From assembly GCA_947561585.1 (NCBI GenBank), contig CANNZV010000424.1, forward strand, positions 78,957 through 142,956: a DNA stretch of 64,000 nucleotides, in the 5' to 3' direction. The stretch's first letter is position 1. Each line of letters begins with the position of its first letter. A program made the translations under genes and the position numbers. Source of the DNA: Caprella mutica. Its lineage: Eukaryota > Arthropoda > Malacostraca > Amphipoda > Caprellidae. The notes under the pieces are model-generated. The model had not been told where the DNA came from. It worked only from the letters and a program-made list of their open reading frames with translations, and made no database searches. Below are positions 10,186 to 21,129 of the stretch, one piece after another.

Positions 10186-10666
10186 TGACGTGGGGGGGGC
10201 GGTGAAACAAGGTTCAATTTGAGACTTTAATACTTCAACAATTCAACTGAAAAGGACAGCATACTGAAAAAGAAAACCTAAATCAGATACCATCTATACA
10301 ACCACTAATATAAATTAAATAAACAATATAAAGCAAAGAACTATTCAGTTACCATGGCAACAAGGTATGATTGTAGTAAGACTACCAATGTACTCTTTAA
10401 CAAAAAAACAGATTATCTAGTTCATATTAAACCTTATAATTATATAAGCATTTCTTTAAATAATTATATACACTTCTTACCTAATTTTGACACACGTAAA
10501 ACACTTATAAAATGTTATTTCAGGAAAAAATTCAGGAGCTACACTTTTTCTGCACACCGGTAAGATATCTGCCATGACAGTGTTGCCATATGAAAAATTA
10601 AAGTATCTCAAGGGAAATTGCAGTACAAAAATTTTGATGAATAAAATAATACAGAAAAATACATCA
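10186..10666 (-). repeat. 5' LTR of the gypsy-like element (481 bp)
   Basis: Promoter LTR for the minus-strand element. U3 would span about 10,250-10,666 and R/U5 about 10,186-10,249 if transcription starts at the initiator described separately. An attaaa signal on the element strand lies about 15 nt after that start. It is one G longer than its partner LTR. Confidence 0.95.
10245..10250 (-). promoter_or_regulatory. Arthropod-type initiator TCAGTT in the LTR
   Basis: On the element strand the bases are TCAGTT, a match to the arthropod initiator consensus TCAGTY with the A as +1 (10,248). Its position coincides with the first base or two of the 11-nt segment complementary to the primer site, which is exactly where a self-priming element needs its transcript to begin. 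I saw no clear TATA box 30 bp upstream. Confidence 0.6.
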
Positions 10667-10671
10667 AATTG
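10667..10671. repeat. Target-site duplication, right copy (aattg)
   Basis: Direct repeat of the aattg at 5,750-5,754, immediately outside the 5' LTR. Removing the element plus one copy restores pairing of the host hairpin arms. Confidence 0.92.
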
Positions 10672-10699
10672 GGTTCACTTTTTTGTGTTGTACCCTTTA

Positions 10700-11189
10700 T
10701 GTTGTATTCTAGGATATTATTCTTAACGTTATTGTCAGTATTTATATCTTACCATTGTATTTTGTTATTTAGGAAATTAGAAAAATATTGATTTTAGAAA
10801 TCACTATCTCTCTGTTCTTTGATAATACTCTCATTACGTTAAATAAGAGTTTAAATTACGTCATTTTAGCTAAGAGAACAGGTGAATTTTCAAGATACTG
10901 AATGTTCTCTATACATTCACTATAGAATAACAGTAGCGACTTTTTGTGTCATGAAATACATTAAATGGCTCTGTGTATATAGATGATATGTATTTGACAC
11001 ATCACGTAGATAATAGGGAGAAAAAGTCTTTTTGTTAGGATTTTTCTTCTTCTTTCTCTTTACTAAAGAAATTCAGAATTCTTCATTACTAATTGTTCTC
11101 CATTTTAAAGAATTTATTCTTTTTTCTCTTACTAACAAAATATCATTACTTCAAAATACAAAATATTTTAATACATAAATTTAATATTT
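10700..11189. other. AT-rich unique sequence, nothing recognised
   Basis: No gene, repeat or palindrome that I can support. Confidence 0.45.
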
Positions 11190-11500
11190 CATAACTTATA
11201 TGATTAGAATTTCTTTTCTTTTATAATTAGAATTTCATTTGTTATAAAGTTAAAAATTTCTTTACTTATAGAATTTGAATTCATTAACTTGTAAAATTAG
11301 AATTGCTTTACTAAAAATTTTCATAATTTCTTACTGATAAAATTATATTTACTTTACTTATAAAATTAAAATTTCTTCATTAAGAAGATTACAATTTCTC
11401 TACTAATAACATTAAATTTTTTAACATGTAAAATTATAATTCTTTTATTTAAAATTTAGATACTTATACTAACAAAATTAGAATTTTCTTTTTAGATTCT
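11190..11500. repeat. Degenerate AT-rich minisatellite, about 30 bp
   Basis: About ten very diverged copies of a phrase resembling aaaattagaatttctttacttat, spaced 27-35 bp. Copies differ from each other at many positions, so this is an old array. No coding meaning is seen. Confidence 0.7.
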
Positions 11501-11879
11501 CTACAATTTGTTTATTCTTCCATTTTTCCAAACGAATTTTCATAATTTTTTCAACAATTCACTACCACTTTTTTATGTTTCTATACTAATTGCAAAGTTA
11601 AACATTTTCTTGATATAATTACCAATTAAGTTAAAATGTACTGTTACATCTTATCAATATCACAGCATTTTATCGTCTTTTTACAGTCAACTCTACGATA
11701 ACTATCTTTTATTTTGCGCACCGCCTACATATTCGGGAAATATTTTGAGTCGACATGAATGCGTTAACGAGTTTGTTTGTGAATCAGAAAAAGAATTATG
11801 GTGAGATTGAACAGGAAAACAGTTTTAGTTCAGAACACGAAAAATTATATGTAAAAAGAATTTGAATTATAGAAAAAGT
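11501..11879. other. AT-rich unique sequence, nothing recognised
   Basis: No supported feature. Confidence 0.4.
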
Positions 11880-12270
11880 ATAGGTTATTTTAATTGAAAA
11901 GTTTATTTTATTTTCATTGAAAAATAAAGTTTAGTTTTATTGAAAAACATAGGCTATTCTCAATGAAATATATAGGTTATTTTCATTGAAAATTATATGA
12001 TATTTTTGTATGAAAATTAAAGGTTTTCTTCATTGAAAATTAAAGGTTATTTTCATTGAAAATTAAAGGTTATTTTCATTGAAAAATAAAGGAAATTTTC
12101 ATTGAAAATTAAAGATTATTTTCATTGAAAAATAAAGCTTAGTTTCTTTGAAAAATATAGATTATTTTCATTAAAAATAACTATTATTTTCACTTAAAAA
12201 TATAGGTTATTCTCAATGATAAATAAATATAGTTTATTTTCATTGAAAAAATGTAGGTAATTTTCATGTA
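11880..12270. repeat. 22-24-bp minisatellite (gttattttcattgaaaatta)
   Basis: About 16 copies of a 20-25 bp unit with core ttattttcattgaaaa; the centre (12,010-12,110) is most regular and the flanks are diverged. Confidence 0.88.
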
Positions 12271-13769
12271 AAGAAATATTGTTGTATTATTTATCAATTT
12301 CTCAGGAGGTTATTTAAATTCAATGTTGAATTATTTTTTTACAAGTATAGATGAAAAAAAAACCTCATGCTAAATAAATAACCCTTTCAATGGCAGGAAT
12401 ATTTTCAATCTTTTTATTATTGTCTCACTCTTTTTTATTTCCGATAATATAATTAATGAATGTAATAAATGTAGGTCTGTTTATATACAAAACCATTATT
12501 TGACTCGATAATTATTTTTCAGTGGAACTTAGTCTACGGATATTACAACAAGTATATAACTTAGTTCTTTGGTGAAATATAGTCCACAGATATCTTCACT
12601 ACTATTTGATTCACTCTTTCAATTGCAAAATACAGTCTTTGAACTTTTCAACCAGTATTTGACTTGTTGTTACCTAAAAAATATCCTTTCTTGCATGTTC
12701 TTCATCAGTGGTTCTTAAAACGGGATGCCCAGCACCCATTTGTGACTAGGATTATATACAATTAAGTAAATAAAACATTCACTTTCCTTACTTTTTCATT
12801 TTAAAATCTGACATCATAGTAACGAAATATATTCTATTTGTATCTTTACAATCTATTCCAATGCAATAAAATGCTCAGAGGGTACCAAGGAACAGCAAGG
12901 GGTGTGTTAGAAAAATACTCTAATAACCACTGAGTTACATGGTTTTGGTCTAATATTAATATACAAAATGGTGTGAAGCTCATGAATGATATTGTGAATT
13001 TATTGCAGTGAATCTCTCCAAATACTTCATACAGACTTTCAATATTTTTTTCTGACAACTATCCATAATTATTTCAAAAATACAGCTTTATTTATGTCAC
13101 CATTTACTGTCACAGTGTATTTAGTGAGTTATAATGCAGATATAACTGCATTGCTCTCTTCAGAAACCATATTTAGACTCTTACATTTATATTCAATATT
13201 TTTATTCAGTATTCGTATTTACGAATAATTATTTTAATTTAATTTTATATTCAAATTTTATATTTTATATTGTAATTTCAATTTAGTTTTTTTGTTTTTC
13301 AATTTGTTTATTACTAGCTTTATTTTCAGTAGCATTAGTTAAAGTTTTTGTATTATTTTATAATCTTTGTGTTATTTATATCTTATTATTTAGAAATAAG
13401 CTCTAAATTCTTACAATAAAATGCTAATTGTATCCATTTTAGTTACTCATTATAGTGTACTATAGTGTACTGTCCGTTCAAAATATTCATATTCTTATGC
13501 TCTCATACTCTCATGGTGAATCTCGTTAACATTTTTTTAAGTAGCAATAATTCTTGACAAGTTCTTCTATAAAATAGAGTGCTATTTCCAACACCAAAGA
13601 CTATAATTTCAATTTTTCACACGAAAGATTAAATACATTGAATGAAGCAAATCAGGGGGGCAAGACGTGAATATTTTGTTATGTTATTCAATCCAATTCA
13701 ATCACCTCAGACTACTCACCCAAATTCTCGCTCGAAGATATCCTTGAAAATACATCAACAATATCAACC
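12271..13769. other. 1.5-kb AT-rich stretch without recognised features
   Basis: I see no coding pattern or tandem repeat. A 70-codon minus-strand frame at 12,846-13,058 has no recognisable motif and no supporting context. A ctatagtgtactatagtgtact doublet lies at 13,453. Confidence 0.4.
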
Positions 13770-13905
13770 CTTTTTAATTTTTCAACCTTAATTAAGTTTT
13801 CATCCAATTATTAATTTTTCAACCATTTGTTAATTTTTCAACCATTAATTATTTTTTTAACTATTTGTTAATTTTTCAACCATTTATTTATTTTTCAACC
13901 ACATC
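13770..13905. repeat. Short minisatellite (ttaatttttcaaccatt)
   Basis: Six or seven copies of an 18-22 bp unit with core aatttttcaacca. Confidence 0.8.
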
Positions 13906-14042
13906 AATTCATCAATCATATTATTGATGTTCACATTGGTACATCATTTAATATAAACGAATTTTTAAACGAAATACATATAGATTAACATTCATTTTGC
14001 AACAGTCATAAATACTTAACATCAAAGAGGTCCAAGAAAGAA

Positions 14043-14225
14043 GATCTAATGATTGGCGATATAGTATTAATAAGTTCTAAGACTAGCAAAAGAAACGGTT
14101 GGCAGTTAGGTCCGGTAGTGCTGGTTTACAAGAGCAGTGCTGGATGTTTTATGTCTGTTTCATTATAAACTAGAGATAATGAAAATTTGAGTTTCTCTGT
14201 CCACGATTTATTGTCAATTTCTTAG
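14043..14225 (+). pseudogene. Decayed 3' end of an LTR retrotransposon polyprotein
   Basis: The plus-strand frame from 14,043 reads a GDIVLISS...GWQLGPVV block, the type of segment found at the C-terminus of BEL/Pao (and some gypsy) integrases. After an in-frame TAA at about 14,166, the same frame continues TRDNENLSFSVHDLLSIS and stops at 14,225; that tail is like the VRT...V-x-x-L ending of BEL/Pao proteins. A purine tract (ggaagtggggag, 14,260-14,271) and a TGTGACAG start of a likely LTR follow directly. Nothing recognisable lies upstream, so this is a truncated, inactive fragment. Family assignment is tentative. Confidence 0.55.
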
Positions 14226-14271
14226 GAAGACTAGTGGTAGTCCAGTTTTTATATAAACTGGAAGTGGGGAG

Positions 14272-15115
14272 TGTGACAGAATTTCTCATTCCATATATAT
14301 ACTTTTTTACGTAATTATTACCTATCGTGACTGTCTGGGTGCCAGAAAAATCTTCATTGTTTTATTCAAATCCTTTTAATTTACTCATTCATTGTATAAT
14401 TAATTTTTTCATATTTTATATAATTTTAATTATATAATTATTAATTATATATAATTAATTTTTATATCTCTACTAATTTTCTATAGAAGTCGTCAATTGT
14501 TCCAATAATGTTAAGATTAAATACTACTTGGTAGAATCTGAATCTCTCAGTGTTAGAGCAATTCCCCATCTGATAAGACTGTTTTGTGCTAATACCTCTC
14601 CGAGGCAATGCCTAAATTATCTAGAAGTAAGTTGCTGCATTAATTAAGATTTAAATAGGTAGGTTTGAAATATGTTAATGTGCATTAAAAAAATTAAAAG
14701 CAGTTTGGGCACTTGGGTAGACTAGTTAAAAATGTATCTTTTTCAATTTTTTGTGATTGTGCTATTTTTAATTTTACGATAAAAAGATTTGGCATTGATA
14801 TTTTGATATCGATTTGGTTTATATCGTTTAAAGTAGTTGAAGGAGTAGAAACCCTAATTATTGTTAGAGTTTGATATTCAATTTGTATAGAATTAACCTC
14901 TTAGTATTTTTTACTAATTAAAATAAATATTTGATCATTTATTATTCAATTCAAGTAATTATAAATTTGTTTAGCCTGCTTGAATTTATATTTATTTGGC
15001 AGTTTCATTAATTCCAGTATTTATGGAAATACACTACTAGGTCCACTAAGGAGATTTTCACGGAGTGTATCCCTATACCGAAACCATGGTGCACTCTAGT
15101 AACGGAGTGACACAT
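14272..15115 (+). mobile_element. Possible solo/3' LTR remnant and AT-rich flank
   Basis: The sequence beginning tgtgacag directly after a polypurine tract is where a 3' LTR should start. No second LTR exists in the window to define its end; a segment ending gagtgaca near 15,112 is one possibility. A simple palindromic AT stretch occurs at 14,400-14,460. Confidence 0.35.
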
Positions 15116-15544
15116 AAATATTATTCTTCATTTGACTAATTTTTGGTCATTTCATTTTAATTAAAAATGATATTTAGATAAAATTAAAGCATATTCCATT
15201 AACATAAATTAATGAAATATCAAAACATAATTTGAATTTTCTAATTATACATTAGTTATTAAATATCATAATGACATTATATTGGAAAGTTTTTTTGTAT
15301 TCATTAATTCAAGAGTCGAGGATCATAGGGTAAGTTTCGCGTTAATGAACAGCTCCACATTTTCGACTATACTAGAATAAATTAAAAAATGAATTGTTAT
15401 ATAAGTTTTATGAAACTCAAATTGAAATTTATTATATATATTGCAATTTATATCATATTATTAACTATATGTAGAACAGTATTACAACAAATATCTAAAA
15501 TGGTGACACAAATAAAGTGTGAAAAAAATATTAATAAAGTAATC
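15116..15544. other. AT-rich unique sequence, nothing recognised
   Basis: No supported feature. Confidence 0.4.
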
Positions 15545-16285
15545 TAAAGGAAGTGCACAGTGAAGGGTTAAAACAACCACCAATAGTTGTAAGTAAAGTG
15601 CACAGTGAAGGGTTAAAATAATCACCAATAGTTGTAAATAAATTAATTTGTGAACCGTTAAAACAACCGCCGATAATAGGAAATAAAGTGCACAGTGAAA
15701 GGTTAAAACAACTACCAATAGATGTGAGTAAAGTGCATAATGAACAGTTACAACAACCACCAATAGTTGTAAATAAAGTGCACAGTGAAGAGTTAAAACA
15801 ACCACAAATAGTAGTTGTAAGCAAAGTACACAGTGAACAGTTAAAACTACCACCAATAGTTGTAAATAAAGTGCATCGTGAACAGTTAAAATAACCACCA
15901 ATAGTTGTAAGTAAAGTGCATAGTGAACAGTTAAAACAACAACCAATAATTGTAAACAAAGGACACAGTAGCAGTTAAAATAACAAGCAATGTTTGTATG
16001 TAAAGTGCACATTGAGTTAAAACAACCACTAATAGTTGTAAATAAAGTAGACAGTGAAGGGTTAAAACAACCCCCTAATGGTTGTAAATGAAGTGCATAG
16101 TCAAGGTTAAAACAACCACTAATAGTTGTAAATAAAGTGCACAATAAAGGGTTAAAACAACCACCAATAATTGTAAATAAAGTGCACAGTGGAGGGTTAA
16201 AACAACCACCAATAGTTGTAAATAAAGTGCACGGTGGAGGGTTAAAACAACCACCAATAGTTGTAAATAAAGTGCACAGTGATGG
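15545..16285. repeat. 45-bp minisatellite (plus orientation)
   Basis: About 16 units of 45 bp, for example starts at 15,553 and 15,598, with core gtgcacagtgaagggttaaa and accaatagttgtaaataaa. Since 45 is divisible by three and the unit lacks stops in several frames, frames of up to 220 codons open on the minus strand and shorter ones on the plus strand. Overlapping frames with the same sliding repeats argue against a protein. An inverted array of the same unit lies at 41,790-42,400. Confidence 0.95.
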
Positions 16286-17958
16286 CTTATTATCGTATCC
16301 TATTTACAGTATTTTCTTTGCCATATAATATTCTGTCCCAATTCTTGCAAATGTCAGAAGAGAGAAAGTTTTGACATGAAAACATTGGCAGCTAACCTAT
16401 AAATAATACTTTCCTTTAGTTCTGAACAATAACATTTGAAATTGGGTTTGAAAACAATAAATCATATGATAAATGTGTCCCTTTTTTACTCTGGATACTA
16501 TATATAGATATACAGATTGGCTTTATATGATTCGATTCGTGTTTCGTATGTACCTAAATAAATATAGTCTTTGAAATCTTTGACTATATTTACAAGATTG
16601 GGTTATAGAATGATAAAGAATGATTGGATTTAACTTCAGTGAAGTATAAAAACTATATCTAATTAGATTTTTTTGTATCAAATACTATATTTCTGTCAAA
16701 CACATTTTGATACATTAAATTTGTATACAATAATAATATTATTCTGCATAAAAAATGTATTTTTGTCTTACATCTTATGTACTTTAAATTCTGACAGTAA
16801 ATATATTATATACAAGATATAAAACGTAGAAAATATGTCACTTGAATTATTCTGTCACTTTGGCACATAAAAAGAAAAAAGTGCAATGCGAATTTTAGAC
16901 ATGCTGAAAAAAAATATGAACGAAAAAAAAAATATGAACAAAAATTACTTTTAAATTCAAAAATATTTACCAACTGAAGAATTAAATATTTAAATATGAT
17001 TGATAGCTATTGGTTAGTACACCGTGGAAATAATTAATAAGAAAATGTGCCTTTTGTAAATTTTTTAATCCCTACTTACTTTGCTATACAATTGCTATAG
17101 TCATGCATTTAAATATATAGCAAAATATATGTTTCCGGAAACTGGGATTAATTTATAAACTCAGTATATTTCTTAATAATATAGCCTATTTTATAAAACT
17201 GTAGCAATATCACTTATATAATATGGTGCACATTGAATTTTATTTAAAAATTATTTATTTAGTTTTACTTTTCAAGTTGTTTGAATATCATCGTTGGTCA
17301 AATAGATTCAATCAATTGGAACGAAGCATCATGACTTCTTTGAATATTTTTCAGACTGATGATACAAATTAAAATTTCTCATGAAGATATTTTATATAGA
17401 AGTCATCTCCTGTATTTTCTGCATCAGCAACAAGAAATCCTCATCCCAATGCTTCTCACGTAGAGCTGATTATCCTGTATATTTAGAAGTTAATAATTAG
17501 TTACTGTGAAAGAGACACGACGCGACCAAAGAACTCGTTAGTCGTCCTTTTGTTATTCGTTAGTCGTCTTTTCGTTAGTCGCTAGTCGTCTATTACATGA
17601 GTTCTGTCCACACACTGATTAGTCTGTATATTCTTTCAAAGAGTGCCTTTTCAATATGAGTGAATTTGTTTGCGAATTTTGAAGGGTATCGTCACGAACT
17701 TTCAAATTATACACATATAGAAATTTGTTCGCTATTATACAATAAATAAAATTGTTGGTAAAAATTTGTAAATCGTTCAGCTTGGAATGAATAAGCGATG
17801 TATAATTTTAATGTATAATCCAGAATTAATATAATAACTTTAGTCGTGATTCGTTTTGAATAAATGTACCGTCCTTGACTCGGTATACTATACAATTATA
17901 CAAACGGATTATAAAAACTTTAAAGAAAATAATGTAATTTATTTTTTTTTTTAATTTA
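16286..17958. other. 1.7-kb AT-rich stretch; short cgttagtcgt repeat
   Basis: The only pattern is a short run of (t)cgttagtcgtc(t) phrases at about 17,535-17,592. No gene, hairpin or transposon end recognised. Confidence 0.45.
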
Positions 17959-19120
17959 ATGAATTCAATGGTACTGGGAATTTTCGCCGCAAGTAAATTC
18001 GCCGTGGAAAATTTCACCGCAAGAAAATTTGCCGTAAGAAAATTTGCCGCAAAGAATTATCGCCGTAAGGAATTTTCGACGTTAGGAATTTTCGCCGTAA
18101 ATTTTATTTTTAACTTTCGGCTTAAGAACCCCAGACAAATAATTTAAAGTGATCATCAAAATAATTGCTATTGTCCTTCTCCAGCCCACGTTAATAGAAT
18201 ACTGATAAGAAGAGAAAGCATTCTATTTATATTTGAATAGTGACTTTATTCTGATTTTCAGTTTTATTTTAATTTAATTTTAGTATGGGTTTAACGTATG
18301 CTTTGGAACCAAAGGTAATATCGCTTATGTCAAAAGGAAACTAAGTACAAGGGACTGGAAGAAGCAGTCAGTAATGAATGTGGCTTCGAGAACAAAGCTT
18401 CGTAAACCGTCAGTGATAATGCTCATGGATGCAGAAAAGCAACTTACCAAGAGCTACGCTACTTACAAAGGAATGTGACGAAAAATGACACAAGTACCGG
18501 TGCATTCGCGGATGGAAGTGGAAAATGAAGATGTCATAGTAAATGAAGCATATGAGACGATAATACAAAAATCTAATACTTCGTAGTTGAAGAACATAAT
18601 CCAATAGCTACCCCCTAAAATTGCAAGTAAAGTTATAAAAATTGATAAACATGGTTAAAATAAAAATAAATCAATTTTATTTGATGGACAATGGAACATA
18701 ACACAAGCTGATCGTCTAATTGCATTTGGTAACAAGTTTACCAACTGATATCATGTCAATTTCCATGACATCATTAAAAGTAAGTTTAATAAAAAATAAA
18801 GAGCAATCTAAGGACAAATAATTAACTTGGATTGTCCATTCAATTTTGTTTTTTCTCTGCATGAAATTGTTATTATTTGCTATCAAGTTTCTTGTTAAAC
18901 TATTGTTACTCTCTCAATTCAAACAATTATTGTGGTGATCATTTAATTTTGTCTGGGGCTCTCAAGTCGAGAGTTAAAAAATCTTCACGGCAAAAATTCC
19001 TTACGGCGAAAATTCCTTACGGCGAAAATTCCTGCGGCAAATTTCCTTACGGAAAATTTTCTTGCAGCAAAATTTCTTACAGCAAATTTTCTTACAGCGA
19101 AATTTCCGTCCACGGAATTC
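17959..19120. mobile_element. Foldback-like element A (ttcgccgtaagg arms)
   Basis: Left arm 17,959-about 18,165 and right arm about 18,917-19,120 are inverted copies. Outer parts are chains of an irregular 12-16 bp phrase (aattttcgccgtaagg and variants; about ten copies per arm). Inner parts are unique and also match when reverse complemented: ttaactttcggctt, ccccagacaaat, tgatcatcaaaataattg. The 750 bp centre has no open frame. Tandem-phrase arms around a unique core are the hallmark of foldback transposons. The right end touches the TA that flanks a mariner remnant. Confidence 0.85.
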
Positions 19121-19303
19121 AATACAGGGTGCGGAGAAAGCCCCCGATCATATAAAATGTTAATTTAATGAATTGTGTTGGATGAAATAAAACAAAACTT
19201 ATCACACAATATCTCAATAAAACCATTTAACAGTTCTCCATTTATTTTCCAATATGACCACCATTGGCGGCCATTACTCTCTCGAGTCTACCTCTGAAGC
19301 TCT

Positions 19304-19552
19304 TTACTGCGGAACGGAGCGTTTCTTGGGGAATTTGGCCCCTTTTCGCTCGATGTACTCCTTCAGAGCTTCCGTACTATCATGAGCTGTAGCGCAAGCT
19401 TCCTTCTCCAAGATAGACCACACACAAAAGTCCAGAGGGTTCAGGTGCGGCGATGAAGGAGGCCACAATTCCTTACTCCAAAACGCAGGAAAGTGACTCT
19501 CACACCAATCCTGAGGTAACTCGATATCAATACTATTAGCCATCTTTCTCAT
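19304..19552 (-). pseudogene. Mariner transposase C-terminal remnant
   Basis: An 82-codon frame. After a short N-terminal piece (MRKMANSIDIE, which matches the segment around residue 80 of the 36 kb copy) it jumps to the DWCESHFPAFW...WPPSSPHLNPLDFCVW block near the third catalytic residue. The normally conserved SPDLNP has become SPHLNP. The frame ends at a premature stop in the last 20-30 codons. Confidence 0.85.
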
Positions 19553-19654
19553 GCTTCGCTTGGGGTTCCTCCTTATCTACTCCCTAATGGCTTTGATTCC
19601 GGTAGGAGTGCGTGCAGTGCAAGGTCGTCCACACCTGGGTCGATTACCTGTTGT

Positions 19655-19858
19655 CTACCGTTCTTGGTAGCGTTTAACAGCATCCTTAACAGTCGATTTC
19701 AGTGCTTTTAACAGCTTAGCAATCTCTGGGTTTCTCTTCCCCACGCAGTGTAGCTGAAAAATAAACTCACGTTGATTCAATTTTGCTGGAACATAAAAGT
19801 ATATGATTATAAGAAGAGAATGAGATATAAATGAATTAAGTTCGTAAATAAATAACAT
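19655..19858 (-). pseudogene. Mariner transposase N-terminal helix-turn-helix remnant
   Basis: The last 40 codons match the DNA-binding start of the 36 kb copy (NxEIAKLLKALKSTVKDAVKRYQER versus NSEIVKLLK...KSTVRNAVKRYQEL). The upstream 25 codons are out-of-family AT-rich leader; the first in-family residue is near 19,790. Confidence 0.8.
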
Positions 19859-19909
19859 CTTTAATTCAAAAGATAAAATTTGATCGGGGACTTTCTCCGC
19901 ACCCCTGTA

Positions 19910-21129
19910 TGAAAAATTGTGTTCATAAATTGAATATAAATTACTGTGTTATTGAATTGAATATAGACACAATAAAGAAATTCAAAACTGAGTAAAAACG
20001 TTGATTGTAATCACAGAATAATAGCATGTCATTTTCATGATTTTTTTTTTATTTTACCTATTTGAGTAATATTAAGCTTCATTATTTTCCAGTCCCTTGT
20101 ATTTCAGCAGTAAAAATGTTATCATAACTGAACTGAAAACGAAGCGAGAGGATCTATTTTCGTGTTACCATTTTGCCAGGCTGTTTTTAGGAGTAACTGA
20201 TACGTCTCAGCGGTATGAAGACTCTAGTTAGAGTTTTCGAGAAACTCAAATTATAAATTGGATACCCTCTGAAATGGGAACCAAGGAAAATACTGGGAGC
20301 ACTTGAGCAACATGAGACTATTTCTTTTGGAACCTTTTTAGGATCCCCGATGAAATTATTTTCTAATTTTGAACTGAAGAATAACACTTCTCTTATTTTG
20401 TATATAGGCTTTACTGGAAATCTCTTTCTTCACATTTGAACTGAAAGTTCAACCAGTTTTTTAAACCAAACACGATGAACACAATTTTTTAAAATTTATT
20501 ACATCCAAATAAATCCACAAACTTGTGAAAATTTAAATGTTTATAAAATCTTAAAATTAAACATGATATTATTAAAAAAATAAATAGCCCTATAAACAAT
20601 AAAATTTCTAGTTGTATATTTCTAGCTGTTTATATTTACTAAGTTTGTGACAATATTCTTTTAAAATCATAGATCCTTAAAATACTTTAAACGGAGAGAA
20701 TTAAACAGTATTGAATCGTTCTACAACACCGTTATATATACATATACTATACGATACCACTTCAATTCGTCTATTATATTCACAATTGATCTATGATTTG
20801 ACAATCGAAATATAATTACATAATGATTTATTATGTTCTTCATATATAAATTCGATAATTTTGATAATCTTCATTTGATTTAAAAATCATATTCGATTTG
20901 TTTTAAATAAATTATTCAACTTATTATTGGTAGGTTTGTCAAAATGCTCACAACCGTCTTATTATTAAAAACAGACTTAAAATAAATTCTACTTTGAACT
21001 TTTTCTGCCCGAATAACTTTTTTCAAAGTTACCTTAGGAATTTCTTCAATCAAATAAATTATTCCTTACTCAAATATTCGTATATAAAAAAATGTAATTG
21101 ATTAAAATAGGAAGGAATGAAAAATAACG
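19910..21129. other. AT-rich stretch without recognised features
   Basis: No supported gene or repeat. A 66-codon minus frame at 20,187-20,387 lies in a somewhat less AT-rich patch but has no recognisable motif. Confidence 0.4.

Larger units (their letters stand above)
5755..10666 (-). mobile_element. Complete Ty3/gypsy-like LTR retrotransposon
   Basis: A 4,912 bp element in minus orientation. It has two LTRs that appear identical by eye apart from one G in a homopolymer, an intact gag-pol frame, a purine-rich tract next to the 3' LTR, and an aattg target duplication. LTR ends are the canonical TG...CA in element orientation. It lies inside the right arm of an inverted-repeat transposon. Near-identical LTRs and an unbroken 1292-codon frame mean a recent insertion; nothing visible rules out activity. 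There is no env-like frame. The site next to the 5' LTR suggests self-priming rather than tRNA priming (separate entry). Confidence 0.96.
4987..10697. mobile_element. Long hairpin transposon split by an LTR retrotransposon
   Basis: Before insertion this element was about 795 bp: a left arm 4,987-about 5,340, an 85-95 bp loop, and a right arm about 5,430-5,754 continued at 10,672-10,697. Reverse complementing the right side reproduces the left arm in order: acaaaatcc-tcatt, ataactattcctttataa, tattgacaatc, ttcagaaaac, caaca-ataaatgaaacttga. Beyond the retrotransposon, gggttcacttttttgtgttg pairs with the left terminus (cacaaaaagtgtaccc). The outer ends are flanked by TA (4,985-4,986 and 10,698-10,699) and begin cagg/aagg, like the short MITE at 38,547, which suggests a Tc1/mariner-type non-autonomous element. 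It has no coding capacity of its own. Confidence 0.88.
19125..19907 (-). mobile_element. Internally deleted mariner-like element (783 bp)
   Basis: Terminal inverted repeats start cagggtgcggagaaag at 19,125 and, on the other strand, at 19,907 (cccctgta edge), each next to TA. On the minus strand the N-terminal transposase part (19,655-19,858, ending STVKDAVKRYQER) and a C-terminal part (19,304-19,552, with SPHLNPLDFCVWSILEKE) are joined by a large deletion near 19,512-19,522 that removes the region with the first two catalytic aspartates. The 36.1 and 48.4 kb fragments belong to the same or a very close family. It cannot make an active enzyme but retains both ends. Confidence 0.9.

Noticed and set aside
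15482..16144. 220-codon minus-strand frame plus overlapping frames on both strands
   Set aside because: Body is a 45 bp tandem repeat lacking stops; the same peptide slides between frames.
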